From an uncultured bacterium (lineage in GTDB: Bacteria; Bacillota; Clostridia; TANB77; CAG-508): a stretch of DNA of 8,722 nucleotides. The position numbers and the translations under genes were made by a program. The stretch lies in assembly GCA_905215845.1 (NCBI GenBank), contig CAJMRU010000025.1:1-8722 (forward strand). The letters run 5' to 3'. Below are positions 1 to 7,909 of the stretch, one piece after another. The notes below the pieces were generated by a model. It searched no databases, was not told the origin of the DNA, and saw nothing but the letters and a program-made list of their open reading frames with translations. Position 1 is the first letter of the stretch. Each line of letters opens with the position of its first letter.

Positions 1-64
1 TCAAAAGTAAAAAATAAAAGAAGAGGAATCAAATATAAATATTTTAATTAATTAAAAATGTAAG

Positions 65-166
65 AGCAGACATTTTTTAAGAAGTTAAAAAAGTTTATAG
101 GAGAGTAGGACTTCTTTTAGAAAATAAATAATAAACTCAACTATTTAGTTGATATTTAATTCTGCT
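65..166 (+). other. Putative structured 5' leader of rpoB (three-way junction)
   Basis: Three sets of complementary segments nest into a plausible three-way RNA junction. The closing stem is AGCAGA (65-70) with TCTGCT (161-166), plus one G-U pair. One inner stem is AAGAAGT (79-85) with ACTTCTT (110-116). The other is TCAACTA (137-143) with TAGTTGA (146-152). A run of six T (172-177) follows just before the ribosome binding site. Each stem is short and the region is AT-rich, so chance pairing is possible. The family is not recognised. No promoter or upstream rplL end can be seen in the first 60 bases. Confidence 0.3.
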
Positions 167-177
167 TAATATTTTTT

Positions 178-185
178 AGGGGTGA
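178..185 (+). promoter_or_regulatory. Ribosome binding site deciding the rpoB start
   Basis: AGGGGTGA resembles the extended Shine-Dalgarno AGGAGGTGA. It leaves 5 bases before the TTG at 191, or 8 counted from the last G of GGGG, which is ideal spacing. The in-frame GTG at 182 lies inside this site and so cannot be the start served by it. Confidence 0.8.
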
Positions 186-190
186 TTTTC

Positions 191-3100
191 TTGAAATTAA
201 AAGAAGTTAAATACGAGAAAGCTTCTCGTAAAGATTTCGCAAAAGTTGGCGATTATATTGAAATGCCAAACCTTATCAAAGTTCAAAGGGATTCATATGA
301 ATGGTTTTTAGAGGAAGGATTAGGAGAAGTATTAAAAGATATTTCACCAATCGAAGACTATTCTGGAAATTTAGTTCTTGAATTTTTCGATTACTATATG
401 GAAGAAAAAACAAAATATACTGTGGAAGAAGCAAAAGAAAGAGATGCTACATACTCAACAAGATTACATGTAAAAGTAAGATTAATAAACCGTGAAACAG
501 GAGAAATCAAAGAACAAGAAATATACTTAGGAGATTTCCCACTTATGACAGATAGTGGAACATTTGTAATCAATGGAGCAGAGAGAGTTGTAGTAAGCCA
601 ATTAGTTCGTTCACCAGGTTGTTACTATGCAGAAGAATTTGACACAAAAACAGGTAAAAAAACATATACATCAACAGTAATGCCTTTAAGAGGTGCTTGG
701 TTAGAATATGAAACAGATGGAAACGATATATTCTGGGTTCGTGTTGACAGAACTAGAAAAGTACCAGTAACAACACTTTTAAGAGCAATAGGAATTATAA
801 CAGATGACCAAATAAGAGAATTATTTGGAGATGAAGAGCTTTTAAAAGCAACAATAAACAAAGATACAATAAAAGACCAAGACGAAGCTTTAATTGAAAT
901 CTATAAAAAATTAAGACCAGGAGAACTTCCAACAGCAGATGCTGCAAGAAACTTATTCAATGGTTTATTCTATGACAATAGAAGATACGACTTAGCTAAA
1001 GTAGGTAGATATAAATTTAACCAAAAATTAAGTTTATCTACAAGAATTAAAGGAAAAGTTGCAGCAGAAGATATAGTAGATAGCGAAACAGGAGAAGTAT
1101 TTGTACAAGCAGGAGAAGTAATTACTGAAGATGTAGCAGAAGATATTCAAAATTCAGGAATAAATATTGTAGACATCTTAGTTGGAGAAAGAAAAGTAAG
1201 AATTATAGGAAACAGCACAGTAAATATCCACAAAGTATTACCAACTGTTGATTTAAGCAAATTACATTTTAAAGAATTAGTCAATTATACAGTATTGAAA
1301 AATATCATTGATAACACAGATGAAGCTGACTTAGTAAAAACAATAGAAGAAAGACAAGAAGAGTTAGTTCCAAAACACATAACAACAGAAGATATGATAG
1401 CTTCAATAAACTACCTATTAAACTTATCACATGGACTAGGAAAACCAGATGATATAGACCACTTATCAAACCGTAGAATTAGATGTGTAGGAGAATTATT
1501 ACAAAATCAATTTAGAATTGGTTTAACAAGACTTGAAAGAGTAGTTCGTGAAAGAATGACCATTCAAGACTTAGATGTTATAACACCACAAACATTAATA
1601 AATACAAAACCAATAACATCATCAATAAGAGAATTCTTTGGAAGCTCTCAATTATCACAATTTATGGACCAAACAAACCCACTTTCAGAATTAACACATA
1701 AAAGAAGAATATCAGCATTAGGACCTGGAGGATTAACAAGAGAAAGAGCAGGATTTGAGGTTCGTGATATTCACTATACACACTATGGAAGATTATGTCC
1801 AATAGAATCTCCAGAAGGACCAAACATTGGACTTATATCAGCATTATCATCATTTGCACAAATAGATGAATATGGATTTATAGAAACACCATACAGAAAA
1901 ATAGATCCAGAAACACACAAATTAACAGACATAGTAGAGTACATGAGTGCAGATGTAGAAGATAATTATATAATAGCTCAAGCATCAGAACCAATAGATG
2001 ATGAAGGAAGATTTGTAAATCCTCGTGTAAGAGTAAGATTTAGAAATGAAGTTATAGAAGTTGACAGAGATAGTGTTCAATATGTTGATGTATCTCCAAA
2101 ACAATTAGTATCAATAGCAGCAGCAATGATACCATTCTTAGAGCACGACGACGCAAAAAGAGCGCTAATGGGTGCCAACATGCAACGTCAAGCAGTACCA
2201 TTAATGATTACAGAAAGTCCAATAGTTGGAACAGGTATTGAATATAGAGCAGCAAAAGACTCAGGAATACTTATTTTAGCAGAAGATGATGGAGTAATCG
2301 AAAAAGTAACAGGAGATAGTATAACAGTAAAATATAATAATGGAAAAACAGTAGTACATAAACTTCGTAAATTTAAAAGAACAAATGGTGGAACTTGTAT
2401 CAACCAAAAACCAATAGTAAAAAGAGGAGAAATAGTTAAAAAAGGTGATGCAATAGCAGATGGTCCATCAACTAAAGATGGAGAAATGGCATTAGGTAAA
2501 AATGTACTAGTAGCATTCTCAACTTGGGAAGGATATAACTACGAAGACGCTATTCTTTTAAATGAAAGACTTGTAAAAGAAGATGTATTTACATCAATTC
2601 ATATTGAAGAATACGACTGTGAATGTAGAGATACAAAACTAGGAGCAGAAGAAATAACAAGAGATATTCCAAACATAGGAGATGACTCATTAAAAGACTT
2701 AGATGAAAATGGAATTATCAGAATTGGTGCAGAAGTAAGACCAGGAGATATTTTAGTTGGAAAAGTTACTCCAAAGGGAGAAACAGAATTAACAGCTGAA
2801 GAAAGACTATTAAGAGCAATATTTGGAGAAAAAGCAAGAGAAGTAAGAGATACATCATTAAGAGTACCTCATGGAGAAGCTGGAACAATAGTAGATGTAA
2901 AAATATTTACTAGAGAAAATTCAGATGAATTAGGACCTGGAGTAAACCAAATAATAAGATGTTATATAGCAACAAAAAGAAAAATATCAGTTGGAGATAA
3001 AATGGCTGGTAGACATGGTAACAAAGGTGTTATATCAAGAGTACTACCAGAAGAAGATATGCCATTTATGCCAGATGGAACACCAATAGATATCTTATTA

Positions 3101-3955
3101 AACCCACTAGGAGTTCCTTCTCGTATGAACTTAGGGCAAGTTCTAGAAGTTCACTTAGGAGGAGCAGCTAAAGCTTTAGGATGGCATATATCTACACCAG
3201 TATTTGATGGTGCAACACAAGAAGATGTAGAAGAGTTATTAGAACAAGCTGGTATGAGAAAAGATGGAAAAACAACATTATATGATGGAAGAACAGGAGA
3301 TCCATTTGCAAGTCCAATTACAGTTGGAGTAATGTATATGTTAAAACTACATCACTTAGTAGATGACAAAATACATGCTCGTTCAACAGGACCATACTCA
3401 TTAGTAACACAACAACCACTTGGAGGAAAAGCTCAATTTGGTGGACAACGTTTTGGAGAGATGGAAGTTTGGGCATTAGAAGCATATGGAGCTGCATACA
3501 CATTACAAGAAATGTTAACAGTAAAATCAGACGATGTTGTAGGAAGAGTAAAAACATATGAAGCAATTGTAAAAGGTGAAAATGTACCAGAACCAGGAGT
3601 ACCAGAAAGCTTTAAAGTTCTTGTAAAAGAATTACAATCATTAGGATTAGATGTAAGATTATATTCAGAAGATAATCAAGAACTAGAACTAAAAGAAAAT
3701 ATAGAAGATGGAATAGAATATGATCCAGAGAAAGAAAAGAAATATCAAGCTGATGAAGAAGAAGCAGTATTGGTTGATGGCGAATTGGAAGATGGATATT
3801 CAGAAGCAACAGAAGATGATATTTTATTAGATGAAGAATCAATGGATGATGGAAATGATGAATTATTCGAAGAGCTAGGTGATTTAGGAGATGAAATGCT
3901 TTTTGATAGTGACTTAGCTAATGACAATTTAGATGATGAAAATGATTTAATATAG
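191..3955 (+). CDS. rpoB: DNA-directed RNA polymerase subunit beta
   Basis: This is the beta subunit of RNA polymerase, which forms one pincer of the clamp and half of the active site for transcription in the cytoplasm. Translation from the TTG at 191 gives 1254 residues; the GTG at 182 would add three but overlaps the Shine-Dalgarno site. The N-terminal protrusion and lobes carry PNLIKVQRDSYEWFL and DFPLMTDSGTFVINGAERVV. The rifampicin region lies at 484-512, starting GSSQLSQFMDQ, with the drug-contact residues Q490, D493, H503, R506 and S508 all of the sensitive type. The conserved acidic pair E785-D786 (YNYEDAI) and the active-site lysines K937 and K945 (GDKMAGRHGNKG) are intact. The C-terminal anchor (TQQPLGGKAQFGGQRFGEM) is followed by an unusually long acidic tail at about 1160-1254. 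B. subtilis RpoB is about 1193 residues, so most of the extra length is this tail. rpoC follows after 259 bases. The identification is certain. Confidence 0.99.
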   Translation: MKLKEVKYEKASRKDFAKVGDYIEMPNLIKVQRDSYEWFLEEGLGEVLKDISPIEDYSGNLVLEFFDYYMEEKTKYTVEEAKERDATYSTRLHVKVRLINRETGEIKEQEIYLGDFPLMTDSGTFVINGAERVVVSQLVRSPGCYYAEEFDTKTGKKTYTSTVMPLRGAWLEYETDGNDIFWVRVDRTRKVPVTTLLRAIGIITDDQIRELFGDEELLKATINKDTIKDQDEALIEIYKKLRPGELPTADAARNLFNGLFYDNRRYDLAKVGRYKFNQKLSLSTRIKGKVAAEDIVDSETGEVFVQAGEVITEDVAEDIQNSGINIVDILVGERKVRIIGNSTVNIHKVLPTVDLSKLHFKELVNYTVLKNIIDNTDEADLVKTIEERQEELVPKHITTEDMIASINYLLNLSHGLGKPDDIDHLSNRRIRCVGELLQNQFRIGLTRLERVVRERMTIQDLDVITPQTLINTKPITSSIREFFGSSQLSQFMDQTNPLSELTHKRRISALGPGGLTRERAGFEVRDIHYTHYGRLCPIESPEGPNIGLISALSSFAQIDEYGFIETPYRKIDPETHKLTDIVEYMSADVEDNYIIAQASEPIDDEGRFVNPRVRVRFRNEVIEVDRDSVQYVDVSPKQLVSIAAAMIPFLEHDDAKRALMGANMQRQAVPLMITESPIVGTGIEYRAAKDSGILILAEDDGVIEKVTGDSITVKYNNGKTVVHKLRKFKRTNGGTCINQKPIVKRGEIVKKGDAIADGPSTKDGEMALGKNVLVAFSTWEGYNYEDAILLNERLVKEDVFTSIHIEEYDCECRDTKLGAEEITRDIPNIGDDSLKDLDENGIIRIGAEVRPGDILVGKVTPKGETELTAEERLLRAIFGEKAREVRDTSLRVPHGEAGTIVDVKIFTRENSDELGPGVNQIIRCYIATKRKISVGDKMAGRHGNKGVISRVLPEEDMPFMPDGTPIDILLNPLGVPSRMNLGQVLEVHLGGAAKALGWHISTPVFDGATQEDVEELLEQAGMRKDGKTTLYDGRTGDPFASPITVGVMYMLKLHHLVDDKIHARSTGPYSLVTQQPLGGKAQFGGQRFGEMEVWALEAYGAAYTLQEMLTVKSDDVVGRVKTYEAIVKGENVPEPGVPESFKVLVKELQSLGLDVRLYSEDNQELELKENIEDGIEYDPEKEKKYQADEEEAVLVDGELEDGYSEATEDDILLDEESMDDGNDELFEELGDLGDEMLFDSDLANDNLDDENDLI

Positions 3956-4004
3956 TTTGAAAATATTGAGTAAAGAGAAATATTAAAAATTTACTTAGGT
4001 ATAT

Positions 4005-4046
4005 GGAAAAATCATATAGATAGTAAAGATAAAATATGATTTTTCC
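4005..4046 (+). repeat. Inverted repeat / RNA hairpin in the rpoB-rpoC spacer
   Basis: GGAAAAATCATAT (4005-4017) is a perfect 13-base inverted repeat of ATATGATTTTTCC (4034-4046), with a 16-base A-rich loop. A few more A-T pairs could form outside it across a one-base bulge. It begins 49 bases after the rpoB stop. No run of T follows the second arm, so it does not look like an intrinsic terminator. It could be an RNase processing or stabilising hairpin between the two cistrons, or a small repeat element; the sequence does not decide. Confidence 0.6.
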
Positions 4047-4161
4047 TATACAATAAAATAATAAAAACATAACTAAATAAATTTTAAAAAAGAAAATATC
4101 GACCAGAAGGAATTGCACCAGCAGAGGAAAGTATATTTATCTTGTTTTAAAATTACCCACG

Positions 4162-4187
4162 AATGATAGGGATTAATTCCTATTATT
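4162..4187 (+). promoter_or_regulatory. Hairpin upstream of the rpoC ribosome binding site
   Basis: AATGATAGGG (4162-4171) pairs with TCCTATTATT (4178-4187) through 10 base pairs, two of them G-U, around a 6-base loop. The 3' arm can pair instead with AGGAATT at 4108-4114 (seven pairs using 4175-4181), or with TAGGGG at 4201-4206, which covers the rpoC ribosome binding site. These three options exclude one another, so the spacer could modulate rpoC translation. This is inferred only from complementarity. Confidence 0.35.
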
Positions 4188-4201
4188 CAAAAAATCTATT
4201 T

Positions 4202-4207
4202 AGGGGG
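4202..4207 (+). promoter_or_regulatory. Ribosome binding site of rpoC
   Basis: AGGGGG lies 7 bases before the GTG at 4215 and supports that codon as the start. No other in-frame start with a better site is seen nearby. Confidence 0.8.
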
Positions 4208-4214
4208 AAATAAA

Positions 4215-7200
4215 GTGGACGAATTAGATATTTTTAATAAGTTAAAAATAGGAATTGCATCAGATGAAAAAATAAGAGAATGGTCAAAAGGAGAAGTAAA
4301 AAAACCAGAGACTATTAATTATAGAACACTAAAACCAGAAAAAGATGGTCTATTTTGTGAAAGAATATTTGGACCAACAAAAGACTGGGAATGTCATTGT
4401 GGAAAATATAAAAGAGTTAGATATAAAGGTATAGTGTGTGATAGATGTGGTGTTGAAGTAACAAAGGCAAAAGTTAGAAGAGAAAGAATGGGACATATAG
4501 AACTTGCTGCACCAGTTGCACATATATGGTATTTTAAAGGAATTCCTAGTAGAATTGCTTTAATGTTAGATATCTCACCAAGAAATCTAGAAAAAATAAT
4601 ATATTTTGCATCATATGTAGTTGTAGATAAAGGAACATCTGGATTAGAAAAATGTCAAGTATTAAATGAAAAAGAATATCATGAAGCAGAAGAAAAATAT
4701 GGTAGAGGTTCATTTAGAGCAAGAATGGGAGCAGAAGCATTAAGAGAATTACTTGAACAAGTAGATCTAGAAAAATTATCAGCTCAAATCAAAAAAGAAT
4801 TACAAAATGCAAGTGAACAAAAAAGAGTAAAATTAATAAAAAGATTAGATACAGTAGAAGCATTTAGAATTTCAGGAAATAGACCTGAATGGATGGTTAT
4901 GAATGTTGTACCAGTAATTCCACCAGAATTAAGACCAATGGTACAATTAGATGGTGGTAGATTTGCAACATCAGACTTAAATGACTTATACAGAAGAGTT
5001 ATAAACAGAAATAACAGATTAAAAAGATTATTAGAATTAGGTGCACCTGAAATAATTGTAAGAAATGAAAAAAGAATGTTACAAGAATCAGTAGATGCCT
5101 TAATAGACAATGGAAGAAGAGGAAGACCAGTAACAGGAGCAGGAAACAGACCATTAAAATCTTTATCAGATTTATTAAAAGGAAAACAAGGTCGTTTCCG
5201 TCAAAACTTACTAGGAAAGCGTGTTGACTATTCAGGACGTTCAGTTATCGTAGTAGGACCAGAATTAAATATCTATCAATGTGGACTTCCAAAAGAAATG
5301 GCAATAGAATTATTCAAACCATTTGTAATGAAAGAATTAGTTGGAAGAGGAATAGCACAAAATATAAAAAATGCTAAAAGAATGGTAGAAAGATTAAAAC
5401 CAGAAGTATGGGGAATCTTAGAAGAAGTAATAAAAGACCACCCAGTAATGCTAAACCGTGCACCTACACTACATAGACTAGGAATTCAAGCATTTGAGCC
5501 AGTATTAGTAGAAGGTAGAGCAATAAAACTTCACCCATTAGTTTGTGAAGCCTTCAATGCTGACTTCGACGGTGACCAAATGGCTGTGCATTTACCATTA
5601 TCACCAGAAGCACAAGCAGAATCAAGATATTTAATGCTTGCAACAAACAACTTATTAAAACCACAAGATGGTAAACCAGTTGCAGTACCTAGACTAGACA
5701 TGATTTTAGGAAGTTACTATTTAACAATGGTATTAGATGGTGAAAAGGGTGAGGGAACATACTATAAAGACCCAGATGAAGCAATAATGGCCTTTGAAAA
5801 TCATGATGTAGGAATCCATGCTAAAATATTTGTAAGAATTTCTAAAGAAATAGATGGAGAAATAAAAACTAAAAAGGTAGAAACTAGTGTTGGTAGAATT
5901 ATCTTCAACCAAGGAATACCACAAGATTTAGGATTTATAGACAGAAAAGAAGATCCATTCCAATATGAAATAAGCTTCCCAGTAATGAAAAAATCAATGG
6001 GAACAATAATTGAAAGAGTAATAAGAACACATGGCCTAACAGAATCAGCAGAAGTAATAGACTATATCAAAGCTTTAGGATTTAAATATTCAACACTTGC
6101 AGGTATCACATTCTCAATGAGTGATGTTCAAGTGCCAGAAGCTAAAAAAGGATTATTAAAAGAAGCTGACCAAATGATAGAAAATATCAGAAAACAATAT
6201 GCAAGAGGTATCATAACAAATGATGAGCGTTATGGAGAAGTTATCAAAGTTTGGGAAAGTACAACAAATAAAGTTAGTAACGCAATGGAAGAAAACTTTG
6301 ACGAATTAAACCCAATATACATGATGGTTAAATCAGGAGCCAGAGGTAACATGAGCCAGTTAAGACAAATTGCAGGTATGCGTGGACTTATGGCTAGTAC
6401 AACAGGTAAAGCAGTAGAAATACCAATCAAATCATCATTTGCAGAAGGACTAGATGCCTTAGAATACTTCATATCAGCCCATGGAGCAAGAAAAGGACTT
6501 TCAGATACAGCTTTAAGAACAGCTGACTCAGGATACTTAACAAGAAGATTAGTAGACGTATCACAAGACATAATAGTTAGAGAACATGATTGTGGAACAC
6601 ATGAAGGAATCATGATATATGACATAAAAGACGGAAACCAAATAATAGAAAAAATGGAAGAAAGACTATTAGGAAGATATGTTGTTGAAGATGTATATAA
6701 TCCAACAACAAATGAATTAATAGTAGATAAAGACACAATGATAACAGAAGCAATAGCTGAACAAATAGTAAATGCAGGAATTGAAAAACTAGAAGTTCGT
6801 TCAGTACTTGGATGTAGATCAAAACATGGTGTATGTCAAAAATGTTATGGAATGGGATTAGCAAGAAGAGACCTAGTTTCAATAGGAGAAGCAATAGGAA
6901 TAATTGCAGCACAATCAATCGGAGAACCTGGAACACAGCTTACAATGAGAACTATCCACTCTGGTGGTGTAGCAGGTGTAGCAGATATCACACAAGGTCT
7001 TCCAAGGGTTGAAGAGTTATTTGAAGCTAGAAAACCAAAGGGACTTGCAATCATATCTGAAATAGAAGGAAAAGTTAAAATCAAAGAAACAAAGAAAAAG
7101 AAAGAAGTTGTTGTTACAAGTTCTGATAATTCTAAAACATATACAATACCATTTGGTTCAAAAATGAAAGTAAGAGATGGAGATACTGTTGAAGTAGGAG

Positions 7201-7745
7201 AGGCTCTAATTGAAGGTTCAGTAAATCCAGCAGAAATTCTTGCTTTAAAAGGTCCAGAAGGAGTATATGAATACTTAATTACAGAAGTACAAAAAGTTTA
7301 TAGAAACCAAGGTGTTGATATAAATGACAAACATATTGAAGTAATCGGAAGACAAATGCTTAAAAAAGTAAGAGTTGAGGATAATGGAGATACAGATATG
7401 TTCCCAGGAGCATTAGTTGATATGTATGACTTTGAAGACAAAAACAACGAAGCTATTGCAGAAGGAAAGAGACCAGCAACAGGAAAAAGAGTATTACTTG
7501 GAATTACAAAAGCTTCATTAGCAACAGAAAGTTTCTTATCAGCAGCATCATTCCAAGAAACAACAAGAGTTCTAACAGAAGCAGCTGTAAAAGGAAAAGT
7601 AGACGATTTAGTAGGATTAAAAGAAAATGTTATAATTGGTAAATTAATCCCAGCAGGAACAGGAATGCAAAGATATCAAGACTTACACATTAATACAGAA
7701 AAGAAATTAGAAGAAGTTGCAGATACTGAAGAAATTAATGGTTAA
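4215..7745 (+). CDS. rpoC: DNA-directed RNA polymerase subunit beta'
   Basis: This is the beta' subunit, which supplies the catalytic magnesium site, the clamp, the bridge helix and the trigger loop of RNA polymerase. It has 1176 residues, close to the roughly 1200 of B. subtilis RpoC, and starts at a GTG behind a good Shine-Dalgarno site. The N-terminal zinc site is C60, C62, C75 and C78 (CHCGKYKRVRYKG, CDRCG). The switch-2 segment starting RFRQNLLGKRVDYSGR is at 327-342. The magnesium motif NADFDGDQM is at 448-456, with D450, D452 and D454. The bridge helix begins near 753 (ISAHGARKGLSDTALRTA). The second zinc site is C793, C867, C874 and C877. The trigger loop has M911, R912 and H915 (QLTMRTIHSGG) and then runs on without the large insert seen in E. 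coli. Nothing is truncated or missing. It works with RpoB, encoded just upstream, and the two are probably one transcript. Confidence 0.99.
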   Translation: MDELDIFNKLKIGIASDEKIREWSKGEVKKPETINYRTLKPEKDGLFCERIFGPTKDWECHCGKYKRVRYKGIVCDRCGVEVTKAKVRRERMGHIELAAPVAHIWYFKGIPSRIALMLDISPRNLEKIIYFASYVVVDKGTSGLEKCQVLNEKEYHEAEEKYGRGSFRARMGAEALRELLEQVDLEKLSAQIKKELQNASEQKRVKLIKRLDTVEAFRISGNRPEWMVMNVVPVIPPELRPMVQLDGGRFATSDLNDLYRRVINRNNRLKRLLELGAPEIIVRNEKRMLQESVDALIDNGRRGRPVTGAGNRPLKSLSDLLKGKQGRFRQNLLGKRVDYSGRSVIVVGPELNIYQCGLPKEMAIELFKPFVMKELVGRGIAQNIKNAKRMVERLKPEVWGILEEVIKDHPVMLNRAPTLHRLGIQAFEPVLVEGRAIKLHPLVCEAFNADFDGDQMAVHLPLSPEAQAESRYLMLATNNLLKPQDGKPVAVPRLDMILGSYYLTMVLDGEKGEGTYYKDPDEAIMAFENHDVGIHAKIFVRISKEIDGEIKTKKVETSVGRIIFNQGIPQDLGFIDRKEDPFQYEISFPVMKKSMGTIIERVIRTHGLTESAEVIDYIKALGFKYSTLAGITFSMSDVQVPEAKKGLLKEADQMIENIRKQYARGIITNDERYGEVIKVWESTTNKVSNAMEENFDELNPIYMMVKSGARGNMSQLRQIAGMRGLMASTTGKAVEIPIKSSFAEGLDALEYFISAHGARKGLSDTALRTADSGYLTRRLVDVSQDIIVREHDCGTHEGIMIYDIKDGNQIIEKMEERLLGRYVVEDVYNPTTNELIVDKDTMITEAIAEQIVNAGIEKLEVRSVLGCRSKHGVCQKCYGMGLARRDLVSIGEAIGIIAAQSIGEPGTQLTMRTIHSGGVAGVADITQGLPRVEELFEARKPKGLAIISEIEGKVKIKETKKKKEVVVTSSDNSKTYTIPFGSKMKVRDGDTVEVGEALIEGSVNPAEILALKGPEGVYEYLITEVQKVYRNQGVDINDKHIEVIGRQMLKKVRVEDNGDTDMFPGALVDMYDFEDKNNEAIAEGKRPATGKRVLLGITKASLATESFLSAASFQETTRVLTEAAVKGKVDDLVGLKENVIIGKLIPAGTGMQRYQDLHINTEKKLEEVADTEEING

Positions 7746-7766
7746 TTTTTAGAAAATGGAAATATA

Positions 7767-7873
7767 TTAGAAAAGTGATAAAAAGCCACAATTAATAATG
7801 ACTTTGAAATTTTCTTCTTATAAGTTTGAAAATTGAAATGGATGAATAAAATGTGGCAAATTCACTTTTCTGA
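7767..7873 (+). repeat. Interrupted inverted repeat filling the rpoC downstream spacer
   Basis: AGAAAAGTGA (7769-7778) pairs with TCACTTTTCT (7862-7871). After a small internal loop, GCCACA (7785-7790) pairs with TGTGGC (7852-7857). Inside lies a third pair, AATTTTC (7808-7814) with GAAAATT (7828-7834), whose loop contains the palindrome CTTATAAG (7817-7824). The whole folds as one long interrupted hairpin of about 107 bases with no coding capacity. There is no T-run right after the second arm, so it is not a standard terminator. It may be an RNA processing structure between rpoC and the next gene, or a miniature inverted-repeat element. A TA flanks each side, which means little in DNA this AT-rich. 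Confidence 0.6.
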
Positions 7874-7895
7874 TAAATGTATAAAAATTAATTAA

Positions 7896-7902
7896 AAGGA
7901 AG
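7896..7902 (+). promoter_or_regulatory. Ribosome binding site of the membrane protein gene
   Basis: AAGGAAG matches the Shine-Dalgarno AAGGAGG with one change. It is 7 bases from the ATG at 7910 but only 1 base from the ATG at 7904, which favours the second ATG. Confidence 0.55.
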
Positions 7903-7909
7903 AATGTCT

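Noticed and set aside
100..109. GGAGAGTAGG resembling the 5' end of a tetrahydrofolate riboswitch
   Set aside because: The other conserved parts (CGTTAAG core and a closing CTCC arm) are missing, and rpoB is not a folate gene.
182..190. GTG at 182 as the rpoB start
   Set aside because: It lies within the Shine-Dalgarno sequence; the TTG at 191 has correct spacing.
4005..4046. Terminator between rpoB and rpoC
   Set aside because: The stem is AT-rich and no T-run follows the 3' arm; ending transcription here would also separate two subunits needed in equal amounts.
4088..4147. Short open frame reading YRPEGIAPAEES in the rpoB-rpoC spacer
   Set aside because: It has no start codon, a stop directly upstream and only 20 codons; no ribosome binding site is present.
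6230..6736. Open frame of 168 codons on the minus strand inside rpoC
   Set aside because: It is the antisense shadow of a conserved rpoC segment, with no domain or ribosome binding site; the same holds for the other minus-strand frames inside rpoB, rpoC and the membrane protein gene.
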